Assembly (NCBI GenBank): GCA_018401735.1
Contig: JAGYKI010000005.1
Span: forward strand, 85,449-149,448
Direction of reading: 5' to 3'
Source: Schleiferiaceae bacterium
GTDB lineage: Bacteria; Bacteroidota; Bacteroidia; Flavobacteriales; Schleiferiaceae
DNA length: 64,000 nucleotides
Shown here: positions 1 through 7,890 of the stretch, piece by piece
Layout of the letters: each line of letters opens with the position of its first letter
Numbering within the stretch: position 1 is the first letter of the stretch
Program-made: the position numbers and the translations under genes
Notes under the pieces: generated by a model
Database searches by the model: none
What the model saw: only the letters and a program-made list of their open reading frames with translations
Told to the model about the DNA's origin: nothing

Positions 1-62
1 ATATACTCGCCCCCTTGAGGCGCTACTAAGGCCCCATTTATGTAGTTTGCAATAATTTCCAT
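1..62 (-). CDS. Aldehyde dehydrogenase, N-terminal fragment (cut by window edge)
   Basis: Reading leftwards from an ATG at 62, about 20 codons remain before the window ends. The peptide begins MEIIANYINGALVAP, which matches the usual N-terminus of NAD(P)-dependent aldehyde dehydrogenases (a short strand followed by YINGxxV). The ATG lies two bases beyond the stop codon of the upstream SDR gene, so the two are almost certainly one operon. In Bacteroidota an SDR next to such a dehydrogenase is often part of the kynurenine / 2-aminomuconate route. That is family knowledge rather than something this fragment proves. Catalytic Cys and Glu lie outside the window. Confidence 0.6.
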   Translation of the reverse strand, partial: MEIIANYINGALVAPQGGEY

Positions 63-64
63 GC

Positions 65-853
65 TTAGAGATTTGGTGTTCTTCCCCCATCTACCGGAAG
101 GTTAATACCACTAATATAAGCCGCCGCTGGTGAGGCTAAAAAGGCTATGGCATTGGCCACTTCTGCCGGAGCGGCAAATCGACCTAAAGGAATTTCGGCC
201 GTCATTTCTTGGGCTACCTCATCTTCCTTAGCGCCCGTTTTATTGGCCTTATTAGTGATGATGCCCGTTAAACGACCGGTCTCCGTAGCACCCGGCAGTA
301 CATTATTTACGGTAATACCATCGGGGCCCAATTCACGCGACAGCGTTTTAGACCAGTTAGCTACCGCGCCGCGAATAGTATTACTTACTCCCAAATTGGG
401 TAAAGGCGCTTTCACAGATGTGGAAATTACATTAATAATGCGCCCATACTTGGAGGCGCGCATTTTAGGCAAAAGCAGTTTCGTGATAAGCTGGTTGGCT
501 AATAAATGCTGACGAAAAGCGGTAATAAAAGCCTCAAGCTCAGCGCTATGGGCAGGTCCAGCGGGCGGGCCGCCGGTATTATTGATAAGAATATTGTACG
601 TCTCACCTTTTTCTAAAGCCGCGGTAATTACTGATTCTAGAGAAATAAGATCGTTAAAATCGGCGCTTAAAAATTGATGTGTTTGGCCACTCGGGGTAGA
701 TAACTCGGCAAGAACGCTTTGCAATTTTTCGGGATTACGAGCGATAAGAGTAACGGTTGCGCCCATGCGAGCTAATTCTAATGCGGTGGCTTTACCGATG
801 CCATCGCTGGCTCCGCATACAAGGGCATTTTTACCACTGAGGTTTAAATCCAT
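65..853 (-). CDS. SDR-family oxidoreductase lacking the canonical YxxxK pair
   Basis: A 262-residue Rossmann-fold protein of normal SDR length. The N-terminal cofactor loop GASDGIG and the NNTGG motif are intact, and the C-terminus ends with the usual LPVDGG segment. The active-site Ser region (VISTS) is present, but where classical SDRs carry YxxxK this protein reads GVSNTIRGAV, with no Tyr and Arg near the Lys position. This matches a divergent 'beta-ketoacyl-ACP reductase-like' SDR subgroup rather than a damaged gene. It lies between an ABC ATPase gene (3-bp gap) and an aldehyde dehydrogenase gene (2-bp gap). The substrate is unknown; a role in aromatic or tryptophan catabolism is an inference from the neighbour. 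Confidence 0.85.
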   Translation of the reverse strand: MDLNLSGKNALVCGASDGIGKATALELARMGATVTLIARNPEKLQSVLAELSTPSGQTHQFLSADFNDLISLESVITAALEKGETYNILINNTGGPPAGPAHSAELEAFITAFRQHLLANQLITKLLLPKMRASKYGRIINVISTSVKAPLPNLGVSNTIRGAVANWSKTLSRELGPDGITVNNVLPGATETGRLTGIITNKANKTGAKEDEVAQEMTAEIPLGRFAAPAEVANAIAFLASPAAAYISGINLPVDGGRTPNL

Positions 854-856
854 ATT

Positions 857-1540
857 TTAATTTAATTCGTCTGATTCAATAATTCCATCGCGTAGGCGTA
901 TGATGCGTTTCGCGTATCGCGCAATTTCTTCTTCGTGTGTTACCAAAATAACGGTGTTCCCCAAGGCGTGAATATCTTTAAAGAGGTTCATGATTTCCAC
1001 CGAGGTTTTCGAATCGAGGTTACCAGTGGGTTCATCGGCGAGGATGATGGAAGGTTTATTTACGAGGGCGCGCGCTACGGCAACTCTTTGGCGCTGCCCA
1101 CCCGAAAGTTGATTAGGACGGTGATCCATGCGGTCGGAAAGTCCCACTTGATCGAGTACGTCGGTGGCACGACTTACTCTTTCACTGCTGCTCTTGCCCG
1201 CGTAAACCATGGGAAGACTTACATTCTCAAGAGCCGTACTACGCGGCAGGAGGTTAAAAGTTTGGAAGACAAAGCCAATCTCGGTGTTGCGCACCTCGGC
1301 TAGTTCATTATCGCTCATTTTACTGACATCCTGACCATTAAGCCAATACTCGCCGCCTGTTGGTGTATCGAGGCAGCCAAGCAAGTTCATTAAGGTAGAT
1401 TTTCCGCTACCTGAGGGGCCCATGAGGGCTACATACTCATTTTTCTCAATATTCAAATCGATGCCTTTCAGTACCTTAACAGTTTGACTGCCAAGGGCGA
1501 AATCGCGGGTGATTTGCTTTAATTTAATCAGTGTTTCCAT
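857..1540 (-). CDS. ABC transporter ATP-binding protein, LolD/MacB type
   Basis: An ATPase subunit of 227 residues from the ATG at 1540. A longer reading frame to 1591 exists, but homology begins at METLIKLK. Walker A GPSGSGKS is near residue 41, followed by the Q-loop, the signature LSGGQRQR, Walker B ILADEP and the H-loop THE. The [11 protein letters not shown] segment after Walker A is typical of the LolD/MacB family, which powers lipoprotein release or export of molecules across the envelope. No permease gene is nearby, so the partner must be encoded elsewhere. It is the first gene of the run ATPase-SDR-aldehyde dehydrogenase, with only a few bases between genes. Confidence 0.88.
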   Translation of the reverse strand: METLIKLKQITRDFALGSQTVKVLKGIDLNIEKNEYVALMGPSGSGKSTLMNLLGCLDTPTGGEYWLNGQDVSKMSDNELAEVRNTEIGFVFQTFNLLPRSTALENVSLPMVYAGKSSSERVSRATDVLDQVGLSDRMDHRPNQLSGGQRQRVAVARALVNKPSIILADEPTGNLDSKTSVEIMNLFKDIHALGNTVILVTHEEEIARYAKRIIRLRDGIIESDELN

Positions 1541-1736
1541 AAGCGCAATGTGGCGGGGAAGATACCAATTTGCGAGGGAAAGCGGAAGCAATTATTGCTA
1601 AAGCTTTGGGGAGGACTGGGTGGGAAAGGGGAAATTGAAAGGAGTCTTTAAAAATTGGCGCATCGATCAAATCCGTTCTATCCTTTCGATAAAATAAAGT
1701 CCAACAAAGAACGGCCCGATGCAAACCTGATCGCGC

Positions 1737-2258
1737 TTACTTAATTTTTATTTCCAACTCTCTTCCCAAGCCTATCTCAATAATCTTGCGCAAGGTGGCC
1801 AGTTCAATATCCGATTTATCATTTTCGATGCGCGAGATATAGGTCCGAGAGGTTCCACTCTTTAAGGCAAGTTCTTGTTGGCTAAGGCCCGCTTTTCGTC
1901 TTGACTCTTTAATGAGACTACCTAATTGAAAAAGGAAGTCCGCTTTCTCTGGCACGCTAAATTTTAACAAAATATCGGCCCCAATTTCAAAAGGCACTTG
2001 CTCCTTCTCGCCGTTTCTAAGCGTGATAAATTGCTCAACATTAGAAAAAGATAGTGTGTGATTTCGCAGCTCCGCCTTAATCAGCTCATTTTCTTGAAAA
2101 AGAATAAATGCAGGAGAGCTCCTGTTAACCCCAATACTTTCCAAGACCTTCTTAAAATCAATAAGTCTCGCTGAACCATTATTGAAGGTCACACTAATCA
2201 TGTGTTTTTCAATTTTATTAATCTTTAGGATCCGGGGCATTTTAATGTTTTTTCTCAT
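1737..2258 (-). CDS. DUF2442 domain fused to an XRE-type helix-turn-helix (antitoxin-like)
   Basis: 173 residues. The first ~85 look like a DUF2442 domain. Residues ~105-165 form a Cro/C1-type HTH (LIKESRRKAGLSQQELA, then SRTYISRIE), expected to bind DNA. The start overlaps the stop of the upstream DUF4160 gene as ATGA, pointing to translational coupling; an internal Met at residue 7 (2240) is an alternative start. DUF4160 and DUF2442 genes are commonly neighbours and are suspected toxin-antitoxin partners. Here the second partner also carries its own DNA-binding domain, so it is a good candidate for autoregulation through the palindrome at 2509-2524. Toxicity is not shown by the sequence. 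Confidence 0.82.
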   Translation of the reverse strand: MRKNIKMPRILKINKIEKHMISVTFNNGSARLIDFKKVLESIGVNRSSPAFILFQENELIKAELRNHTLSFSNVEQFITLRNGEKEQVPFEIGADILLKFSVPEKADFLFQLGSLIKESRRKAGLSQQELALKSGTSRTYISRIENDKSDIELATLRKIIEIGLGRELEIKIK

Positions 2259-2491
2259 TTCAAATTTTCATTAAGCTCATAAAAGACGGATAAGGCCCAT
2301 TCGCCATTTTCCGTTAACCAATCCATTACCTTCTTCATTTGCTTTGTCGGCAAATCACCTGCGTAAACTTCTAAGGTCTCAATACATAGAAGCGCTTCAA
2401 ATTCGTTATACAAAGCGTGAACATGCGGTGGTCTATGATCACCGTTATATACATTTATCCGAATTCCATCAAACCTGTCAATTGTCGGCAT
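2255..2491 (-). CDS. DUF4160 family protein (putative toxin-like partner)
   Basis: A 78-residue protein from the ATG at 2491. A longer frame to 2506 adds five residues that do not belong to the family. It begins MPTIDRFDGIRI and includes the DUF4160 hallmark HRPPHVHA, a His-rich region typical of these small proteins. It is the first gene of a two-gene unit with the DUF2442-HTH gene (4-bp overlap). A -7 promoter element ends four bases before the ATG, suggesting a leaderless or nearly leaderless mRNA. Biochemical activity of DUF4160 is not established; the toxin label is an inference from gene arrangement. Confidence 0.8.
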   Translation of the reverse strand: MPTIDRFDGIRINVYNGDHRPPHVHALYNEFEALLCIETLEVYAGDLPTKQMKKVMDWLTENGEWALSVFYELNENLK

Positions 2492-2495
2492 AATA

Positions 2496-2503
2496 CAAAG
2501 GTA
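2496..2503 (-). promoter_or_regulatory. Bacteroidota -7 element (TACCTTTG) of the DUF4160 operon
   Basis: Minus-strand TACCTTTG fits TAnnTTTG and is followed by only four bases (TATT) before the ATG at 2491. No good -33 TTTG was found at 19-21 bp; that position is occupied by the palindrome described next. Confidence 0.55.
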
Positions 2504-2508
2504 CAAAA

Positions 2509-2524
2509 GTATCTAATTAGATAC
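2509..2524. promoter_or_regulatory. Perfect 16-bp palindrome, probable operator
   Basis: GTATCTAATTAGATAC is a perfect inverted repeat with no spacer. It sits 5 bp upstream of the -7 element of the DUF4160/DUF2442-HTH operon, where a bound repressor would block RNA polymerase. The length and position fit a dimeric XRE-family HTH protein such as the one encoded by the second gene. Binding is inferred. Confidence 0.6.
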
Positions 2525-2723
2525 ATGTCAATTCTCCATTCTACTTTTAAAACTTAGAAATGGCTAACCAGGAGAGTTTTCCGAACTTGTAAAATATATT
2601 AAAGAATTATAGCCAAGATTAACAAGATACCTAGTAAGTTGACTCATAAAATTTTGACCATCAAGAATAAAGACTTTTCTATGGCCATGATAATTTAACT
2701 ATCTCATTTCAACAGAGCGCGAG

Positions 2724-2858
2724 ATGGAGAAACTGACCGCCGAACAAATAGATATGCTCAATAGGAGCAAGGAGGACATCAAAAAGGGACGATTAATTTC
2801 TCAGGAAGCGATGGACACACGAAATTCTGAAAGGCCAAAACCTTTAGTAAAGCAATAA
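2724..2858 (+). pseudogene. Antitoxin-like 44-codon relic or small protein
   Basis: A 44-residue frame starting MEKLTAEQIDMLNRSKEDI and continuing with a KKGRLISQEAMD segment. This pattern (AEQ...L..S..DI..GRLIS.EE) resembles the C-terminal half of short antitoxins that precede RelE/ParE toxins. The reading frame is open only to 2694 upstream, no N-terminal dimerisation or DNA-binding part is present, and no toxin gene follows. It is therefore best read as a remnant of a lost toxin-antitoxin pair, although a free-standing small protein cannot be excluded. The rest of the 2507-2956 interval contains nothing else recognisable. Confidence 0.35.
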
Positions 2859-2956
2859 GCAAATGCTAAGAAACTCCTTTCGATGTTAAATTAGCTTAAG
2901 CGCCCCGAGATATTTAAAAATCTACGCCGCCCATTACTTAGGCTTTTGTATTTTAG

Positions 2957-3388
2957 ATGCTTATACTCAGCCCTATGTTTCTGAAGCTTTACAGATTATT
3001 CTTAAAAAACAGCAGTAGCCCTCGCCTCGCCCTAATGCTCATGTTGGCATTCATTGGCCTTTCTGCCCAAAGGCCCCCAGATACCACCTACGGCCAAGGC
3101 ACTTTTCTCTTTCAAAACGCAAACAACAATATAGCAATACCAAACATCAACGCTCAGTTTAGAGCAATTGCGATGAGTGACTCTATCATTCACAGCATTT
3201 ATCAAAAAAGCAGTGACACGAATGGAATTATTCCCTTCGACTTACCAGTAAGTATTGATTACCATATCGGACTTCGTGAGGACGTACTTACCCATAAGGT
3301 GCAAGCCTATCCGGTTCCGGGAAATGAGTTAAATATCGCACTTCCCAATGCAGGTAATTATACAACAACAGTGTTCAATCTAAACTAG
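2957..3388 (+). CDS. Short secreted protein with a cut T9SS-type sorting domain
   Basis: 143 residues with a signal peptide (hydrophobic LALMLMLAFIGLSA, then Q near residue 38); Met7 at 2975 is an alternative start. The mature part has no domain I recognise. The C-terminus reads YPVPGNELNIALPNAGNY, close to the start of a type IX secretion sorting domain (YPNP..NxLxI). A stop follows just after VFNLN, where that domain usually continues for another 20-30 residues with a G-x-hydrophobic strand. No convincing continuation was found in the other frames. It may be a truncated gene or a diverged small secreted protein. Confidence 0.5.
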   Translation: MLILSPMFLKLYRLFLKNSSSPRLALMLMLAFIGLSAQRPPDTTYGQGTFLFQNANNNIAIPNINAQFRAIAMSDSIIHSIYQKSSDTNGIIPFDLPVSIDYHIGLREDVLTHKVQAYPVPGNELNIALPNAGNYTTTVFNLN

Positions 3389-3582
3389 GTATAAGTGCAC
3401 CAACACAAAATATTAGCATTAATTACTACTTTGATATTAATAATATTTCTGCACAGTAAATAAAGCGGCATTCACAAGGAAATCAGATCTGTGAGCAACC
3501 GCCTGATCCGCTCTTATCCCCCGCCCTAAAAGTCTCCAAAATATGAGTACCGTCTTTAGCCCAGCCGAGCCTATTCTTTTAG

Positions 3583-3590
3583 TAACTTTG
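3583..3590 (+). promoter_or_regulatory. -7 element TAACTTTG upstream of tatA
   Basis: TAACTTTG fits the Bacteroidota TAnnTTTG consensus, 26 bases before the tatA start. No clear -33 box was identified. Confidence 0.5.
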
Positions 3591-3616
3591 CACCCAAATT
3601 TCATTCATAAATTATT

Positions 3617-3817
3617 ATGACTCTATTATCTGTCATGTTAGGATTTGTTGGTCCTTGGCAAATCATTCTTATAGTAGCGCTTGTCCTCTTATTATTTGGA
3701 GGTCGTAAAATTCCTGAGTTGATGCGCGGCTTAGGCGGTGGCATCAAAGAATTTAAAGATGCTGTAAAAGAAGACGACAAAGACAACAAAGACACAGATA
3801 AAGGCGGCAAAGCCTAA
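3617..3817 (+). CDS. tatA: Sec-independent protein translocase subunit TatA
   Basis: A 66-residue protein with the TatA architecture: one N-terminal membrane helix ([17 protein letters not shown]), the conserved FGGRKIPEL hinge, an amphipathic helix ([15 protein letters not shown]) and a charged cytoplasmic tail rich in Lys and Asp. TatA oligomers form the passage for folded twin-arginine substrates across the inner membrane. TatC is not in this window. The gene has its own -7 promoter element and is followed after 25 bp by gatA on the same strand, so the two are probably co-transcribed. Confidence 0.93.
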   Translation: MTLLSVMLGFVGPWQIILIVALVLLLFGGRKIPELMRGLGGGIKEFKDAVKEDDKDNKDTDKGGKA

Positions 3818-3842
3818 TTAATACACTTTTAAGTAAAATACC

Positions 3843-5261
3843 TTGGCGGACTATTCTACCCTTCAGGCTCTACAATACGATTTAAGTAATGGTAAAACCA
3901 GTTGCACACAGCTGGTAGAGCATTACCTACAAAAAATTGAGGATCATAAAGACCTTAATGCCTTCGTGGAGGTATACTCCCACGATGCTCGGAGTAGAGC
4001 CACGGTAATTGATGCCAAAATAAAACATGGTACCGCGGGGAGATTGGCGGGAATGGTAATTGGCGTAAAAGACAATATCGCCTACCAAGATCATGGCCTC
4101 ACCGCCGCCAGTAAAATACTTTCAGGTTTTACCTCCCTTTATTCGGCCACTGCCGTAGAAAGGCTTTTAGAAGAGGATGCGATTATAATTGGTCGCCTCA
4201 ACTGTGACGAATTCGCCATGGGCTCTTCCAACCGTTTTAGTTATTACGGTCCCGTGAAAAATCCTCTCGATAAAAACCTTGTTCCCGGTGGTTCATCGGG
4301 CGGTAGCGCTGCTGCAGTAGCCGCTGGTTTATGCATGGCCAGTCTCGGTAGTGATACCGGTGGTTCTATTCGTCAACCCGCCAGCTTTACTGGCATTTAC
4401 GGTTTTAAACCCAGTTACGGACGGATTTCACGTCACGGACTTATTGCTTTTGCCTCTAGTTTCGACCAAATCGGTCCTTTCGCAAATTCAATTGAAGATA
4501 CCGCCCTGCTTTACGAAATAATGGCCGGCGCCGATCAATACGATAATACCTGCAGCCAACGCGAGGTTACTCCGGTTTCCCTAGATGGGGAAAAACAAGC
4601 ACGCAAGATTGCCTATTTTAAAGATACGCTAGAAAATGCGAGCCTCGATCCCGAAGTACGCGCTCAAGCAGTAGCCTTGATCGAAAAACTAAGAGCAGCC
4701 GGGCATACCGTAGAAGCGATCGACTTTCCGCTGCTCGAGTATCTTGTTCCTACTTATTATATTTTGAGCACCGCTGAAGCAAGCAGTAACTTAGCGCGCT
4801 ACGACGGAATTCATTTTGGATATCGCAGTCCTAATGCTCACGATTTAGAAAGCACTTATAAGCTTTCCCGTACCGAAGGCTTTGGTACCGAAGTAAAACG
4901 TCGTATCCTTTTAGGAACCTTCGTTTTAAGCAGTGGGTATTACGATGCTTATTACGGTAAAGCTCAGAAAACTCGCCGCTTGGTTAGCGACAAAACCAAT
5001 GAAATCTTCCAAGATTATGATTTCATTTTTTCACCAACCACGCCGCACACGCCTTTCCCCCTAAACCAAGTGGAAAGTGATCCCACCCAAATGTATTTAG
5101 AAGATATCTTCACTGTACACGCAAACATTACCGGTTGCCCTTCTATTTCCTTGCCGCTAGCCCAACATAAAAACGGACTACCCCTTGGAATGCAATTTAC
5201 GGCAGCCAAATACGAAGAAGCTGATTTGCTGCAATTTGCACACACATTAGTTAACAATTAA
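3843..5261 (+). CDS. gatA: Asp/Glu-tRNA amidotransferase subunit A (GatA)
   Basis: A 472-residue amidase-signature enzyme. The Ser-cisSer-Lys triad is visible: Lys in GVKDNIAY, the Gly/Ser-rich VPGGSSGGSAAA loop and the nucleophile segment SDTGGSIRQPA. The DEFAMGSS motif distinguishes GatA from generic amidases. It releases ammonia from glutamine and delivers it to GatB for converting Glu-tRNA(Gln) or Asp-tRNA(Asn). gatB and gatC are not nearby, common in this phylum. The start is a TTG at 3843 giving (M)ADYSTLQAL; no in-frame ATG lies upstream before a stop. Confidence 0.93.
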   Translation: MADYSTLQALQYDLSNGKTSCTQLVEHYLQKIEDHKDLNAFVEVYSHDARSRATVIDAKIKHGTAGRLAGMVIGVKDNIAYQDHGLTAASKILSGFTSLYSATAVERLLEEDAIIIGRLNCDEFAMGSSNRFSYYGPVKNPLDKNLVPGGSSGGSAAAVAAGLCMASLGSDTGGSIRQPASFTGIYGFKPSYGRISRHGLIAFASSFDQIGPFANSIEDTALLYEIMAGADQYDNTCSQREVTPVSLDGEKQARKIAYFKDTLENASLDPEVRAQAVALIEKLRAAGHTVEAIDFPLLEYLVPTYYILSTAEASSNLARYDGIHFGYRSPNAHDLESTYKLSRTEGFGTEVKRRILLGTFVLSSGYYDAYYGKAQKTRRLVSDKTNEIFQDYDFIFSPTTPHTPFPLNQVESDPTQMYLEDIFTVHANITGCPSISLPLAQHKNGLPLGMQFTAAKYEEADLLQFAHTLVNN

Positions 5262-5281
5262 AGGTTAGTCCTTTCGTTAAA

Positions 5282-5306
5282 CCCTCATTGAGGGGCTCTT
5301 TATTAT
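5282..5306 (+). terminator. Weak intrinsic terminator after gatA
   Basis: CCCTC-ATT-GAGGG hairpin followed by a T-rich stretch (CTCTTTATTATT). The stem is only five pairs, so the call is tentative. Confidence 0.4.
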
Positions 5307-5337
5307 TCTGTAAATTCCCTTCTTAGCTCTAAGCCTT

Positions 5338-6873
5338 ATGAAGAAAAAAATAATTTTACTCACTAGCCAGGTGTTTTTCCTCCCTGCTATGCTATTAGGA
5401 GGAAATCCTAAGAAAGGGGAAACCGATAGTATAGTCAAACCCAAATTAGTGGCTTTAGACGCTATTCAATTGGAGGATGATCCTTTTGCGGCTCGTCTCG
5501 ACAGCCTGCTAAGTCTTAGCTTTTTTGAAGATTTAAATAGCGTTCGCTTGAACGATTCCGATAGCATTATGCTTTGGAACACCACCAATGCCGAAGCTCC
5601 TCGCTTTAGCGATAGCATTTATGCCGCTCGCTTAGCTGCCTTAAATGAGCTCAGCCCCATGGCCTTAGGCTACAATTCTACCGTAAAATCGTATATCGAA
5701 TTGTACTCCATTCGTCGTCGCGAGCAGGTTAGTAAAATGCTTGGTTTAGCCCAATATTACTTCCCCCTTTTCGAGCAAGCTTTGGATAAATACGACATGC
5801 CCCTAGAGCTTAAATATCTAGCGGTAGTTGAGTCGGCCTTAAATCCAATGGCACGTTCACGCGTAGGTGCAACGGGTTTATGGCAGTTTATGTACGCCAC
5901 AGGGAAAATGAATGGCCTTAACGTTAATAGCTATATCGACGAGCGTAATGATCCCATTAAATCTACCGAGGCGGCTTGCCAATATCTCACTCACCTTTAT
6001 CGCATTTTCGATGATTGGAACTTAGCATTAGCGGCCTATAATTCTGGGCCAGGCAATGTAAATAAAGCGATTCGTCGCAGTGGTGGTCAAAAAGATTATT
6101 GGGCCATTCGTCCCTACCTTCCACGTGAAACAGCAAGCTACGTTCCCGCCTTTATTGCAGTAAATTACATTATGAATTACCATGCGGAGCACCTCATCTT
6201 CGCTACTCAATTAAAGCCTTCTTTTTTTAGTACGGACACGGTAAATATTAAAGAGCGCCTTAGCTTCGAGCAGATTACTAAACTAATAGACATTAGTGAA
6301 GAAGAATTGGAATTCCTCAACCCTGCATACCGTCATAAGCTTATTCCTAAAAAAGAAGGAGGCGCCTATGCTTTGGTTTTACCGCAAGATAAAATTGGCC
6401 TTTTTGTTAGTAACGAAGATTCGATTTACAAAATAGCAGCCCTACATTTCGAAGAAAACCAAGCGGAAGTGCCCGAAGAAGTTCCCATGAACGATCGTAT
6501 CCGCCACAAGGTGCGCCGGGGAGAAGTTTTAGGAACAATCGCCCAAAAATATGGCGTAAGTGTTAGCAGCATTCGCAGCTGGAACGGATTACGCGGTAAT
6601 ACCATACATATAGGGCAAAGACTAACTATTTACCCGCGTCGCTTACCCACTGAAACTGTCGCTTCTAACAGCTCCATAAGCAGTAATACCCCTTCTACAT
6701 CCAGTAAAAGCGGAGAATACGAAAATTACCGCGTGCAAGATGGGGAGACTTTTTACTCCATTGCTCAAAAATATCCCGGTATTAGTGCGGAAAACATTAT
6801 GTCGTGGAACAATATTGACAATGCCCGTCGTTTAAAACCAGGAATGACCCTCAAAATTTATAAAGAAAGTTAA
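5338..6873 (+). CDS. Membrane-bound lytic murein transglycosylase D-like, LysM repeats
   Basis: 511 residues with an N-terminal export signal, a lytic transglycosylase (SLT) domain at about residues 140-290 and two C-terminal LysM modules (about 385-435 and 460-508). The catalytic Glu lies in VVESALNP, followed by GATGLWQFM and LAAYNSGPGNV, all diagnostic of the MltD/SLT family. The enzyme cleaves peptidoglycan between MurNAc and GlcNAc to give anhydro products in the periplasm; LysM modules bind glycan strands. A DUF4837 lipoprotein gene follows after 6 bp, suggesting co-expression of two envelope proteins. Confidence 0.92.
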   Translation: MKKKIILLTSQVFFLPAMLLGGNPKKGETDSIVKPKLVALDAIQLEDDPFAARLDSLLSLSFFEDLNSVRLNDSDSIMLWNTTNAEAPRFSDSIYAARLAALNELSPMALGYNSTVKSYIELYSIRRREQVSKMLGLAQYYFPLFEQALDKYDMPLELKYLAVVESALNPMARSRVGATGLWQFMYATGKMNGLNVNSYIDERNDPIKSTEAACQYLTHLYRIFDDWNLALAAYNSGPGNVNKAIRRSGGQKDYWAIRPYLPRETASYVPAFIAVNYIMNYHAEHLIFATQLKPSFFSTDTVNIKERLSFEQITKLIDISEEELEFLNPAYRHKLIPKKEGGAYALVLPQDKIGLFVSNEDSIYKIAALHFEENQAEVPEEVPMNDRIRHKVRRGEVLGTIAQKYGVSVSSIRSWNGLRGNTIHIGQRLTIYPRRLPTETVASNSSISSNTPSTSSKSGEYENYRVQDGETFYSIAQKYPGISAENIMSWNNIDNARRLKPGMTLKIYKES

Positions 6874-6879
6874 ACGCCT

Positions 6880-7890
6880 ATGAATGCTCTAAAATCCTTC
6901 TTTCTTCTTTTCGTAAGTCTTACTCTTGTGAGTGCCTGCACTAATTCGGAAGAAGGCAAGGGAGCCTCAGGTATTTTTGGCAGCGAAAAGGTGCTGCCCC
7001 CTAGTAATGGCGGCATTTTAGATATTCTCGTTATTGCCGAGGATAAAGTTTGGGATGGCCCTGCCGGAGATGCCTTCTTAAAGCATTTCACAGCCATGAC
7101 CTACGGCTTACCGCAACCCGAACCACTTTATACTGTTCGACAAGTAGGTAGCCGGGATTTCGGCGATTTACTAAAAAGATCGCGCTATTTAGTGCTTCTT
7201 AGCCTCGGTGATAGCACCATCTTTACCAGTGAAAACGATAAATGGGCTCGCGATCAGTTAGTATTTTACCTTCAAGCCCCTACCGAAGCCCTTCTGCGTA
7301 AGCATATTTTAGCCAAGAATAAAGAAATGGACGCCCTTATCGAGCAGCGCGAAATGCTACGCATGAGTAAACGCATTGCCGCTCTTACCCATAAACTCTA
7401 TCCCGATTTTCTAGCCGAAAATCATATCAAAATTAGCATCCCCAAAGATTTTGAAATTAGCGTAGAAAAGAAAAACCTGGTGATTTATTGGCGCCGTACC
7501 AAAGTGAATGATATGGGTATTATTATTTACCGCGGGCCGCTTCCGCAAGAAGGCGCTATAATTGGCGAACATCTTGTTCCCCTGCGCGATAGCCTCACTA
7601 AACTCTATGTAGCGGGTGCCCGTGAAAACAGCTATATGGTTACCGAAGATCTTATTAAACCTCAAAGCGAACCCACTGAAATTTCCAATAATTTCGCGCT
7701 AAAAACTCGGGGACTTTGGCGTAGCGAAGGCGACATTATGGGCGGCCCCTTTGTAAGCTATAGCATTTACGACGAAAAGCATAAACAGCTTATTTATATA
7801 GATGCGTTTTTACTACAGCCTGATAAAAAGAAACGTAAAACACTCTTCGAATTGGAGAGTATTTTAAATACCTTAGAAATTACAGACTAG
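6880..7890 (+). CDS. DUF4837 family lipoprotein
   Basis: 336 residues. The N-terminus MNALKSFFLLFVSLTLVSAC ends in a lipobox, so the mature protein is a lipoprotein starting at Cys20. After a Gly/Ser-rich linker the sequence reads GGILDILVIAEDKVWDGPAG, the typical opening of the DUF4837 family, which is found in Bacteroidota and has no known function. The length is normal for the family. The gene lies 6 bp downstream of the MltD-like gene and its last four bases overlap the end of recO on the opposite strand, so the two transcripts converge with no room for a separate terminator. Confidence 0.85.
   Translation: MNALKSFFLLFVSLTLVSACTNSEEGKGASGIFGSEKVLPPSNGGILDILVIAEDKVWDGPAGDAFLKHFTAMTYGLPQPEPLYTVRQVGSRDFGDLLKRSRYLVLLSLGDSTIFTSENDKWARDQLVFYLQAPTEALLRKHILAKNKEMDALIEQREMLRMSKRIAALTHKLYPDFLAENHIKISIPKDFEISVEKKNLVIYWRRTKVNDMGIIIYRGPLPQEGAIIGEHLVPLRDSLTKLYVAGARENSYMVTEDLIKPQSEPTEISNNFALKTRGLWRSEGDIMGGPFVSYSIYDEKHKQLIYIDAFLLQPDKKKRKTLFELESILNTLEITD

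Noticed and set aside
1524..1724. 66-codon minus-strand frame overlapping the start of the ABC ATPase gene
   Set aside because: Composition is not protein-like, it overlaps the conserved ATPase start and no family resemblance was seen.
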